Source: Holtiella tumoricola (GTDB lineage Bacteria > Bacillota > Clostridia > Lachnospirales > Cellulosilyticaceae). From it: DNA of 64,000 nucleotides. The notes beneath the pieces were generated by a model. It was not told the DNA's origin, searched no databases, and saw only the letters and a program-made list of their open reading frames with translations. The stretch lies in NCBI RefSeq assembly GCF_027857615.1, contig NZ_JAQIFT010000016.1:186001-250000 (forward strand), written 5' to 3'. The translations under genes were made by a program, and so were the position numbers. How positions within the stretch are numbered: position 1 is the first letter of the stretch; every line of letters starts with the position of its first letter. Of this stretch, positions 1 through 6,431 are shown piece by piece.

Positions 1-30
1 TTTTAATCATCCCAAATTAAGGACACTTAT

Positions 31-75
31 AAAAATAGAGGCGCTACACCCTCATGTGTTAGCGCCTCTATTTTT
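31..75 (-). terminator. Intrinsic terminator downstream of the AbgT-type transporter
   Basis: A 15-bp inverted repeat (AAAAATAGAGGCGCT and its complement) surrounds a 15-nt loop and is flanked by A- and T-tracts. It lies 10 bp past the stop of the minus-strand transporter. The symmetric tracts mean it could also end a plus-strand transcript entering from outside the window. Confidence 0.85.
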
Positions 76-85
76 ATATCTTTTA

Positions 86-1624
86 TTAGAATCCTAATGG
101 AATACCAAAAGTGAAGAATCCAATTAGTAATGTTGACCATACAATTAAGAATGCAATTGAGTATGGTAACATAAGTGCAATCATATCTCCAATTGTGTAT
201 TCTGGTTTGTATTTTTTCATGAATACGAGTACAACACCTGCATAAGACATAAGTGGTGTAATAATGTTTGTAGATGAGTCAGCTACACGGAATGCCGCTG
301 CTACAACATCTGGTGTCATTCCTGAATGTACTTGGAATAACATTGGTACGAAGATTGGACCAAGAAGCATCCATTTTGATGTTAAACCACCTACAAAGAG
401 GTTGATAAGTGCTGTTACAAGGATAAATCCAATAATAAGTAAAACTGGTGAGTTATCAAGTCCCATTGATTGAAGACCTTTTGCTCCAAGGAATGTAATA
501 TATGTTCCCAGATTAGAGTTACTTAAAAGCGCTAAGAAGTTATATGAGAAGAATGTTAAAACAAGTACATAACCCATGTTACCCATTTGTTTTGCCATTG
601 CTTTGATAATATCTTGAGCTGACTTAAACATACCTACTTTGATACCAAAGAATACACCTGGTACAAAGAACATAAATGTAATCATTAAAATAATGTTATC
701 TAAAAATGGTGTTACTTTTGCACCTTCTTCATTAATGTATGTAGCTAAAGGACCAAACCCTAACATTGCTACAATAGCACCTGCTACTAATAAACCAAGA
801 CCTGCCCATTTTAAACCTTTATTTTCTTCTGGTTTAACAGTGAAGTCACTTAAATCAATATCTTCTGGAACAACATAATCTTGTTTTTCAAGTTTAGGTT
901 TAATAAATTTGATAGTTACAAATGCCCCTACAATTGAAAGAACAAATGTTGAAGCTACTACAAAGAAGTAATGCATTGTTGGTGCATTTAATGCTTGCCC
1001 TGCTGCATTTACAAATGGCACCCCTTGGCTCTCTGCAAAGAGCTGAGCATTTTTACCAATGATAACGTCAATTGATGTTGCTGGAATAAGGTTAGCACTA
1101 AATCCAGCTGAAACTCCAGCAAATGCTGCTGCCATACCGATAAGTGGGTTTTTCTTAAGACCTGCATATAAAAGACCTGCAAGTGGAATAAGGATAATGT
1201 AACCTGCATCTGAAGCAATACTACTCATAATCCCTAAAAATACTAATACAAATGGTAAATATTTATCTGATACTTTAAGTCCTACTTTTTTAATAAGTGC
1301 TGTAAGAAGACCTGATTCTTCTGCAATCCCTACACCAAGCATAATGATAAGGATTGTACCAAGTACCCCTCCACCATAACCTAACCAGTTTTTAAGTAGA
1401 GCATTGTCAAAGATCCATCTAATATTTTCTGATGTAAACATGTTCTTAATCTCATTTACAACAGTACCCCCATCAGCTCCCATAGTTTCGAATGTTTTAC
1501 CACCTAATACAAGTGTTAAAAGCATTACTACTACATAAAGCCCAATAAAGATAATAACTGGATCAGGAATTTTCTTACCTATCTTTTCTATGAAAGATGT
1601 ACGTGTTTTCTTTTCTGCCTTCAT
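86..1624 (-). CDS. AbgT family transporter
   Basis: Polytopic membrane protein of 512 residues, the usual length for the AbgT family, whose members move p-aminobenzoyl-glutamate or export sulfonamide-like antimetabolites, driven by ion gradients. Family-like features are the N-terminal IPDPVIIFIGLYV segment leading into the first helix, the SDAGYIILIPLAGLLYAGL helix, and the C-terminal stretch with GGLTSKWMLLGPIFVPML followed by VADSSTNIITPLMSY. About 12 hydrophobic segments are visible. ATG start behind CAGGAGGG, 9 nt upstream. It stands alone between a terminator and its own promoter. Family assignment is firm; the substrate (folate catabolite, peptide or drug) cannot be read from sequence. 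Confidence 0.9.
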   Translation of the reverse strand: MKAEKKTRTSFIEKIGKKIPDPVIIFIGLYVVVMLLTLVLGGKTFETMGADGGTVVNEIKNMFTSENIRWIFDNALLKNWLGYGGGVLGTILIIMLGVGIAEESGLLTALIKKVGLKVSDKYLPFVLVFLGIMSSIASDAGYIILIPLAGLLYAGLKKNPLIGMAAAFAGVSAGFSANLIPATSIDVIIGKNAQLFAESQGVPFVNAAGQALNAPTMHYFFVVASTFVLSIVGAFVTIKFIKPKLEKQDYVVPEDIDLSDFTVKPEENKGLKWAGLGLLVAGAIVAMLGFGPLATYINEEGAKVTPFLDNIILMITFMFFVPGVFFGIKVGMFKSAQDIIKAMAKQMGNMGYVLVLTFFSYNFLALLSNSNLGTYITFLGAKGLQSMGLDNSPVLLIIGFILVTALINLFVGGLTSKWMLLGPIFVPMLFQVHSGMTPDVVAAAFRVADSSTNIITPLMSYAGVVLVFMKKYKPEYTIGDMIALMLPYSIAFLIVWSTLLIGFFTFGIPLGF

Positions 1625-1668
1625 CTCTAATCCCTCCTGTTTACTAAGCTGTCTATTTTTCGTTTGTC

Positions 1669-1685
1669 GTTAACCTTATGTTAAC
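1669..1685. promoter_or_regulatory. Inverted repeat GTTAAC-N5-GTTAAC in the transporter leader
   Basis: Two GTTAAC hexamers, each self-complementary, are separated by CTTAT just downstream of the predicted start of transcription for the AbgT-type gene. The position suits a repressor operator. The cognate regulator is unknown. Confidence 0.35.
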
Positions 1686-1699
1686 TTATTTATGTAACC

Positions 1700-1728
1700 A
1701 TAATAGCATCTGTTTTGCAAGTTGTAAA
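1700..1728 (-). promoter_or_regulatory. Sigma-A-type promoter of the AbgT-type transporter
   Basis: On the minus strand TTTACA is followed by a 17-bp spacer and TATTAT. The predicted start lies about 70 nt before the ATG. Confidence 0.6.
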
Positions 1729-2056
1729 CCCCTTTTGTGCATTTTCTTATTTAAAGCATATTTTACACACATCTATTTTAGATCATTTTTTTCTCTCTTT
1801 TAATCTTTCATTTTTCTCATTCTTTATTCACTTTATCCCACTAAAGTCCTTTATAATTCAAGCTTTCATAGAGTTTATCTTTAATATAATTATGTATTTT
1901 CTTCTATAAACATAAAAAAAGAAGTAGCCTATTAAGGATACTTCTTTTTGGTAAAGATTTGTTTTTTCATCTTATGTCTATTAATTTTGCAAGTCATCAT
2001 AACTCAAATTGCAATTTATCATTCCTATTTCTGAATTTTAAAAATTTAACTTCCTT
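1729..2056. other. AT-rich intergenic stretch
   Basis: No credible gene: the only open frame is low-complexity Phe/Ile/Leu-rich and has no ribosome site. The stretch holds the terminator at 1913-1950 and otherwise nothing I can name. Confidence 0.6.
1913..1950 (-). terminator. Intrinsic terminator of the CBS-ACT gene
   Basis: AAAAAGAAGTA and TACTTCTTTTT form an 11-bp stem with a 12-nt loop about 105 nt past the stop codon of the minus-strand CBS-ACT gene. Confidence 0.7.
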
Positions 2057-2689
2057 TTATTCATTACATTCGTCTACTCTTCTTACGGTAAACCCACCTT
2101 CATTAAGTGCTTGAATAAGTGCCTTAACATTTTTAACATCTACACGTAGTATAATCTCTCTTAAATTCATCACTTCAATATCAATTTCTGCAATACTTAT
2201 AATATTAACCCCTTGCTTTGTAATGATTTCAGTAAGAGTTGCTAGTCTTCCCTTTACATCTCTTGTAGTGACTTCAATTCTTGTATGCCCTACACCTAAT
2301 ATTTTATTAAAGGTCTTGAAAATAGCTTTATGGGTAACAATTCCTATAAACTCACCTTTCTCATTTTCAACAGGAACAAATTGTAGATTATGTTCTGCAA
2401 GTACTTGTCCTGGTACTTCAACTAAATCTCTCTCTTTTACTGCAGCAATTTTTGTTTTCATAAGTTCTACTATAGGGCGCTTTAAAAAGATTTCTTTCTC
2501 TTCACTACCATTAAAGTATTCTTCAAATATATATTTTTTAGAGATAACACCTACAAATTTTTTACCTGTTACTACTGGCAAAGATAAAAGGTGGTTTGTA
2601 TCAATAAGTGCAATTGTGTCAGCAATAGTTGTTTGTACATCTACAACAGTAAGCTTTTCCACAGGAATCATGATATTTTTAACTAGCAT
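2057..2689 (-). CDS. CBS-pair and ACT domain protein (AcuB-like)
   Basis: Soluble protein of 210 residues with two CBS motifs (about 7-60 and 76-125) followed by an ACT domain (about 135-205; HTRIEVTTRDVKGRLATLTE is a typical ACT start). CBS pairs bind adenine nucleotides and ACT domains bind amino acids or other small molecules, so this is a ligand sensor rather than an enzyme. The order matches AcuB-type proteins, although no acetoin genes are nearby. ATG start behind AAGGAGG with good spacing. It is monocistronic, with its own promoter and terminator. Domain calls are firm; the ligand and output are unknown. Confidence 0.85.
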   Translation of the reverse strand: MLVKNIMIPVEKLTVVDVQTTIADTIALIDTNHLLSLPVVTGKKFVGVISKKYIFEEYFNGSEEKEIFLKRPIVELMKTKIAAVKERDLVEVPGQVLAEHNLQFVPVENEKGEFIGIVTHKAIFKTFNKILGVGHTRIEVTTRDVKGRLATLTEIITKQGVNIISIAEIDIEVMNLREIILRVDVKNVKALIQALNEGGFTVRRVDECNE

Positions 2690-2720
2690 AATTATTCCTC
2701 CTTAATTATGTAATATTTTA

Positions 2721-2749
2721 ATTATATCACATTATATAATTATTTTCAG
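2721..2749 (-). promoter_or_regulatory. Promoter of the CBS-ACT gene
   Basis: On the minus strand CTGAAA, 17 bp, then TATAAT preceded by TGTGA. The -10 is perfect and the -35 is weak. Confidence 0.5.
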
Positions 2750-2805
2750 CGAACTTTATATATAGTACATTATATTCTTTACATTAAATATAATTATTAT
2801 AAAAT

Positions 2806-2834
2806 TTGACTACTACATCTTAAACTGTTATAAT
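2806..2834 (+). promoter_or_regulatory. Promoter of tRNA-Thr
   Basis: TTGACT, 17-bp spacer, TATAAT: nearly consensus, 16 bp ahead of the tRNA 5' end. Confidence 0.85.
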
Positions 2835-2850
2835 ATCTTTATCTTCATTT

Positions 2851-2923
2851 GCTGGAGTAGCTCAGTAGGTAGAGCACATCACTCGTAATGATGAGGTCGT
2901 GAGTTCGATCCTCATCTCCAGCT
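2851..2923 (+). tRNA. tRNA-Thr, anticodon CGT
   Basis: Complete 73-nt cloverleaf. The acceptor arms are GCTGGAG and CTCCAGC, the D-arm contains AGCTCAGTAGGTAGAGC, the anticodon stem CATCA/TGATG holds loop CTCGTAA (anticodon CGT, reading ACG), and the T-arm carries GTTCGATCC. The discriminator is T and no CCA is encoded. It is a single-gene unit with a strong promoter and terminator. Confidence 0.97.
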
Positions 2924-2928
2924 TTACA

Positions 2929-2967
2929 AAAAGGGACACATCATCTTCGATGTGTCCCTTTTCTTTT
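2929..2967 (+). terminator. Terminator of tRNA-Thr, probably bidirectional
   Basis: AAGGGACACA pairs with TGTGTCCCTT around a 10-nt loop, followed by TTCTTTTT. The A-rich 5' flank would supply a U-tract on the minus strand too, so it could also stop the riboswitch transcript coming from 3620. Confidence 0.9.
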
Positions 2968-2991
2968 TACCTATATCCAATCTAAACGTAA

Positions 2992-3030
2992 ACAGGGTTG
3001 ATACACTACGTCATTAGTGCCCAACCCTGT
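2992..3030 (-). terminator. Nested hairpin, possible end of the riboswitch transcript
   Basis: ACAGGGTTG pairs with CAACCCTGT, and inside it CACTA pairs with TAGTG. On the minus strand only TTTACG follows, a weak U-tract, so it may be a structural element; the stronger hairpin at 2929-2967 would then be the true end. Confidence 0.45.
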
Positions 3031-3480
3031 TCTCTCATTTATTCTATTTACTTTCTACCCGTTTTTGATATTTATATCTATATAAGATATTATAGATATT
3101 CTATATTTATTAAAGAGTCTTTCTAATATTTTTCGTTTAAATGTGTATATTTGCTTATTTTTAAAAAAGCTTTTTGATATTTGCTATATTATCTTTTCCG
3201 TTAATCTTATTTATATATTTCGTCTACATATTTCTATATTTTATTTTGGGAGAGGATATTTCATATATTTTGATATTTACTGAATTAGGATTTTAAACAT
3301 AAATTGGGAGAGGGACGTTTAAATCCTAATCTTTAGTTCGTACATCTATATTTTTGCATACTTTTAAAATATGTTGGGGGTAATAAGGACTCTTTAAAAT
3401 AGAATTTGAGTAAATTTGTACGATCCTCCTTCTTTGCAAATTTACATAACCGATTAGGTTAAAACGGGCTTTGTTCGCAC

Positions 3481-3612
3481 AAAAAAAACACCTGTTATAA
3501 CTAACTGTTATCTGCTTCGGTAACTGGCTACCATCTCTACTAAATGTAGAATTAAGGCCCTGTAGTTTTGCGTCATTACCTTTCGGTAATTTTGCCTTTA
3601 TCGGTCATGTGG
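3481..3612 (-). promoter_or_regulatory. Cyclic di-GMP-I (GEMM) riboswitch
   Basis: Read on the minus strand the core (about 3604 down to 3512) holds the diagnostic order of the GEMM-I family: AAAGGCAAA, a hairpin ATTACC-GAAA-GGTAAT with the docking GNRA tetraloop, GACGCAAAACTACAGGGCC, TTAA, a second variable hairpin (TCTAC...GTAGA), and GGTAGCCAGTTACCGAA. It is followed by a small hairpin and a run of eight T (3488-3481), consistent with an expression platform acting by termination. A possible outer stem pairs AAGCACC near the transcript start with GGTGTTT next to the T-run. No gene follows within 500 nt, which is unusual for this class. Confidence 0.92.
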
Positions 3613-3627
3613 TGCTTAACATCTTAT

Positions 3628-3654
3628 ATATCGACTTATTTTTAAAACACTTTA
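3628..3654 (-). promoter_or_regulatory. SigD/FliA-like promoter for the riboswitch transcript
   Basis: On the minus strand TAAAGTGT is followed by 11 nt and GTCGATAT. The sigma-28 consensus is TAAAGTTT-N11-GCCGATAA (B. subtilis form TAAA-N15-GCCGATAT), so each half differs by about one base and the spacing is exact. The predicted start near 3620 falls right at the aptamer's 5' edge. No better sigma-A promoter is visible. The match is seen; use by the flagellar sigma factor is inference. Confidence 0.6.
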
Positions 3655-3661
3655 TAGCTTT

Positions 3662-3689
3662 TTAGAAAAAAAATTAAATTTTTTTCTAA
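3662..3689 (-). terminator. AT-only hairpin after the HAD gene
   Basis: TTAGAAAAAAA pairs with TTTTTTTCTAA, overlapping the stop codon of the HAD gene. The stem has a single G-C pair on each side, so termination may be leaky. Confidence 0.35.
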
Positions 3690-4465
3690 TTTTTTTCTAA
3701 AAGATGTCGAATACAGTCTTCTACTGAATCAACAGTATATTTTACATAGGATTTTAGATCTTCTTCTGCATGATTAAATGTAAAAGACGATGGATAACTT
3801 TCAAACATACTTAGATCATTCCATGAATCACCAATTACATAAATATGTTCTTCACTGCTTTCAAGTTTATCCATAAGTTTAGCAATGCCTGAAGCTTTCG
3901 AACACCCCTTAGGCACTATATCAATAAAAGTTTGATTACGATAAGCTATAATATCATTTCTATATCTATTATTTAACTGATTCTTAATCTTTTCTACTTC
4001 ATCCACTGTCGCACCAAGGGCAATTAATGAAATAAGCTTAATCTCACCACTTTTTTCATTCATTTCTTCTTTTGATACTTTTTGTACTTCTAATGCCATC
4101 TGGTCAATAAAATCCGGATAACGATCCATATACGTACTGTATCCATCTACATAAGCCATATAAAAGCCATCTTTCTGGTCATAAGCATCATAAATCTCTT
4201 TAGCTACACTTTGTTTTATATTTTTTTCATAATAAGATCCTAAATGACTATCTAAAATGAATGCTCCATTACATAGTACAAGACCATCTATCTCTAAGTC
4301 ATATTGTTCAAATACCTGTTTGGTATTAGCAAAGTCTCTTCCTGTACATAAAATAAAAGAATGTCCCGCTTCCTTTAAAAGCTTTATAGCATCAAGTGTC
4401 GTTGTAGCAATTTCTCCATTAATTAATAATGTTCCATCTATATCTGAAGCCAAAGTTCTCTTCAT
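3686..4465 (-). CDS. Cof-type HAD-superfamily phosphatase
   Basis: Protein of 259 residues, close to the usual 260-290 for Cof-like HAD hydrolases that dephosphorylate sugar phosphates, flavin precursors or similar small molecules. Motif I is DIDGT near the N-terminus (Asp8 nucleophile and Asp10), motif II contains ILCTGR, and motif IV is GDSWND near residue 210, so the catalytic set is complete. I start at the ATG behind GGAGGA (5-nt spacing); an in-frame ATG eight codons earlier has no ribosome site and nearly abuts the upstream MgtC-like stop. It may be co-transcribed with that gene, 24 bp upstream. Substrate not predictable. Confidence 0.88.
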   Translation of the reverse strand: MKRTLASDIDGTLLINGEIATTTLDAIKLLKEAGHSFILCTGRDFANTKQVFEQYDLEIDGLVLCNGAFILDSHLGSYYEKNIKQSVAKEIYDAYDQKDGFYMAYVDGYSTYMDRYPDFIDQMALEVQKVSKEEMNEKSGEIKLISLIALGATVDEVEKIKNQLNNRYRNDIIAYRNQTFIDIVPKGCSKASGIAKLMDKLESSEEHIYVIGDSWNDLSMFESYPSSFTFNHAEEDLKSYVKYTVDSVEDCIRHLLEKN

Positions 4466-4489
4466 TCTATTCCTCCATATTTTTATCAT

Positions 4490-5182
4490 CTAAAGTTCCT
4501 CTATATGCCTTACACCTTCGGCACTACTTAACAAACTCAAAAATTTTGCATGTTCTATTTTGGCAGGTGCTTTAATCGTTAATAATGTAATAACTTGAGT
4601 ATCAGTTTTAATCTTAGGTTTGATAATATCTATTTCAGCCACTTGTAAGTGATTTGCCTTAGCAAAATCAAAAAAATCGCTTACACTGCTCATATTCGTA
4701 AATTCCACATATACGTTAATAACCTTAGATTTTGCAGCTACCTTATGGGTAACACTGTGCAAGGCTGTCATTGCTATGAAAATATAGATATAGGCAATAA
4801 TAGCTCCACTATAAAATCCTATTCCTATAGCAAGCCCTACACATGCTGATGCCCATAAGGCTGCTGCTGTTGTAAGTCCCTTCACTTGATTTCTTCCTGT
4901 TACAATAATTGTACCTGCTCCTAGGAATCCTATACCACTTATTACTTGTGCACCCATTCTAACAGGATCCCCACTAAGACCCCATTTTTCAAATACATAT
5001 TGATTAGTAATCATTGTTAAGGCTGCACCCATACATACAAGCATATAGGTTCTAAAACCAGCCGGCCTTTTCTTTTTAACTCTTTCTAGTCCTAATAGTC
5101 CACCAAAAAGTAGAGCCATTCCTAGTCTTACACTAATCGATAAAATATTAATTTCGGATAAAGCATGTTGTAATGTTTCCAT
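4490..5182 (-). CDS. MgtC/SapB family membrane protein
   Basis: Protein of 230 residues with an N-terminal membrane domain of about five helices carrying the family signature GGLLGLERVKKKRPAGFRTY and GIGFLGAGTII, followed by a soluble C-terminal domain (about 150-230) resembling the ACT-like domain of MgtC relatives. Family members affect Mg homeostasis, ATP synthase activity or envelope physiology; they are not proven transporters. Two ATG codons are possible; I take the second, 8 nt from GAGG, because the first is only 2 nt from it. The next gene (HAD) starts 24 bp after its stop. Family is firm, role unknown. Confidence 0.88.
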   Translation of the reverse strand: METLQHALSEINILSISVRLGMALLFGGLLGLERVKKKRPAGFRTYMLVCMGAALTMITNQYVFEKWGLSGDPVRMGAQVISGIGFLGAGTIIVTGRNQVKGLTTAAALWASACVGLAIGIGFYSGAIIAYIYIFIAMTALHSVTHKVAAKSKVINVYVEFTNMSSVSDFFDFAKANHLQVAEIDIIKPKIKTDTQVITLLTIKAPAKIEHAKFLSLLSSAEGVRHIEEL

Positions 5183-5255
5183 ATCCATTTCCTCAATAAT
5201 ATCATTTTGTCTAATATCTCCTAGTATAAGCCTTTTTCAATTTTTAATGCCCTTC

Positions 5256-5936
5256 TTATAAAAATAAGGAAAATAGAACTGTAAAAATACCTGTCATTCC
5301 TATCGCAAGTCCTGACATAGCACCTTCAAGCTCTCCGATTTGAATAGCCTTACTTGTTCCCATGGCATGACTTGATGCCCCTATAGCCAAACCAGCAGCC
5401 ACTGAATGCTTTTCTAACTTAAGGACCTTGATCATACTAGGCGCTACCACTGCCCCTAATATACCTGTTATAACAACTGCCCCTATTGTAATCCCCGCTA
5501 TACCTCCTTGCTTACTTGCAACTTCTATAGCAATAGGTGTTGTAACGGACTTAGGAATAAGTGATGCAGTGATCGTATCACTTAAGCCAAAAAGCTTACA
5601 TAACAAAATAACACTTGTAATAGAAGTTAATGCGCCTACAGCTGTAGAAATAAGAATGGGCAAAATATTAGTCTTTAATGTTTCTAAATGCTCATACATT
5701 GGAATAGCTAATGCTACGGTTGCAGGTCCTAAGAATAAATTAATCAAGTCTCCTCCTTTATTAAATGCTTCTAGAGGTATATGACAAGTTTGTATCACTA
5801 TGATTACAATTCCTATAGCAATAAGTAGTGGGTTGAGTACAGCTACTCCTGTTGTTTTATGTACTTTAAGACCAATCTGATAAGCTACTAAACATAATAC
5901 AATCCCCATAAAAGGTGATGCTATCATTGCTTCCAT
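5256..5936 (-). CDS. lrgB: LrgB family protein
   Basis: Membrane protein of 226 residues, the standard size for LrgB/CidB. The conserved C-terminal region GLAIGASSHAMGTSKAIQIGE-type stretch is present, as is the SLIPKSVTTPIAIE signature. LrgB works with the holin-like LrgA to modulate murein hydrolase activity and cell lysis; some homologues export pyruvate or glycolate. Its ATG follows the lrgA stop TAG with no gap, so the pair is translationally coupled, and its ribosome site lies inside the end of lrgA. Assignment is firm; whether the pair controls lysis or moves metabolites here is open. Confidence 0.93.
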   Translation of the reverse strand: MEAMIASPFMGIVLCLVAYQIGLKVHKTTGVAVLNPLLIAIGIVIIVIQTCHIPLEAFNKGGDLINLFLGPATVALAIPMYEHLETLKTNILPILISTAVGALTSITSVILLCKLFGLSDTITASLIPKSVTTPIAIEVASKQGGIAGITIGAVVITGILGAVVAPSMIKVLKLEKHSVAAGLAIGASSHAMGTSKAIQIGELEGAMSGLAIGMTGIFTVLFSLFL

Positions 5937-6305
5937 CTATCTATTCCTCATTCTTTCTTGTAGTTTAGTAATACCTTTAGCTGTAAAAGCTGTTACTGTA
6001 AACGTTATAAACGTAGTCAAAATACAGATTGCTAATATGGGTAGTAAGTCTCCTTTTACTGTTTCAATACTCTCTATAATTGATACACCTGCCGGTATAA
6101 AGAAAAATGCCATATTACCTAATAAGAATTTACCTAACGTTTGAATCTGCCTAAGCTTTATCCATTTTAGAAATAGTAAAATAAACAGGGCTAACATCCC
6201 AATTATATTACCTGGTATGGCAATTGGTAATAATGACGCAATACCTTCCCCTCCTAAATAAATTCCAAAAATCACTGCTAGCTGAATAAACATATGTGCA
6301 TCCAT
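5937..6305 (-). CDS. lrgA: LrgA/CidA family holin-like protein
   Basis: Small membrane protein of 122 residues with four hydrophobic segments; GNIIGMLALFILLFLKWIK and FFIPAGVSIIES are family hallmarks. It is the holin-like partner of the adjacent lrgB. Start chosen at the ATG 6 nt behind AAGGAG; a GTG five codons upstream overlaps that ribosome site and is unlikely. No dedicated lytSR regulator is present in the window, so regulation is not apparent. Confidence 0.92.
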   Translation of the reverse strand: MDAHMFIQLAVIFGIYLGGEGIASLLPIAIPGNIIGMLALFILLFLKWIKLRQIQTLGKFLLGNMAFFFIPAGVSIIESIETVKGDLLPILAICILTTFITFTVTAFTAKGITKLQERMRNR

Positions 6306-6392
6306 AAAAATCTCCTTCACTACAGTTAATTATATTGCAGTTCTATTATCTGCCTTCAGTCTTATAATTTCAAGTGTAATTAAGAGCAAAGT

Positions 6393-6424
6393 AAAAAAAG
6401 GAACTCAAAAAGAGTTCCTTTTTA
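6393..6424 (-). terminator. Terminator of pyk
   Basis: AAAAAAGGAACTC and its complement flank a 5-nt loop, 8 bp past the pyk stop. Symmetric A/T flanks allow function in both directions. Confidence 0.85.
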
Positions 6425-6431
6425 AAACTTA

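Larger units (their letters stand above)
2985..3620 (-). ncRNA. Putative riboswitch-led non-coding RNA
   Basis: This is the span of minus-strand transcript from a SigD-like promoter through a c-di-GMP-I aptamer to a hairpin at 2992-3030. I find no credible reading frame beyond the aptamer. There is ordered structure: a hairpin with arms 3410-3418 and 3437-3445 whose loop carries AAGGAGG; a 14-bp hairpin 3284-3330, one bulged base, with CCCTCTCCC in its loop; an exact repeat of CCTCTCCCAA (minus strand) at 3246-3255 and 3304-3313, plus CCCCCAA at 3374-3380; and a 10-bp long-range pairing between 3110-3119 and 3388-3397. C-rich single-stranded loops are typical seed regions of Firmicute small RNAs that mask ribosome sites. 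Function and exact ends are inference. Confidence 0.45.

Noticed and set aside
1715..1909. Small plus-strand ORF upstream of the AbgT-type gene
   Set aside because: The product would be low-complexity Phe/Ser/Ile sequence, with no ribosome site, in AT-rich intergenic DNA.
3410..3445. Ribosome-binding site of a small ORF after the riboswitch
   Set aside because: AAGGAGG is present on the minus strand, but no ATG, GTG or TTG follows within the usual 5-12 nt.
2968..3480. Group I intron fused to the c-di-GMP riboswitch, as known in Clostridioides difficile
   Set aside because: That system uses a c-di-GMP-II aptamer. Here the aptamer is class I, and I find no group I core elements (P7 pairing or matching splice sites) in the downstream sequence.
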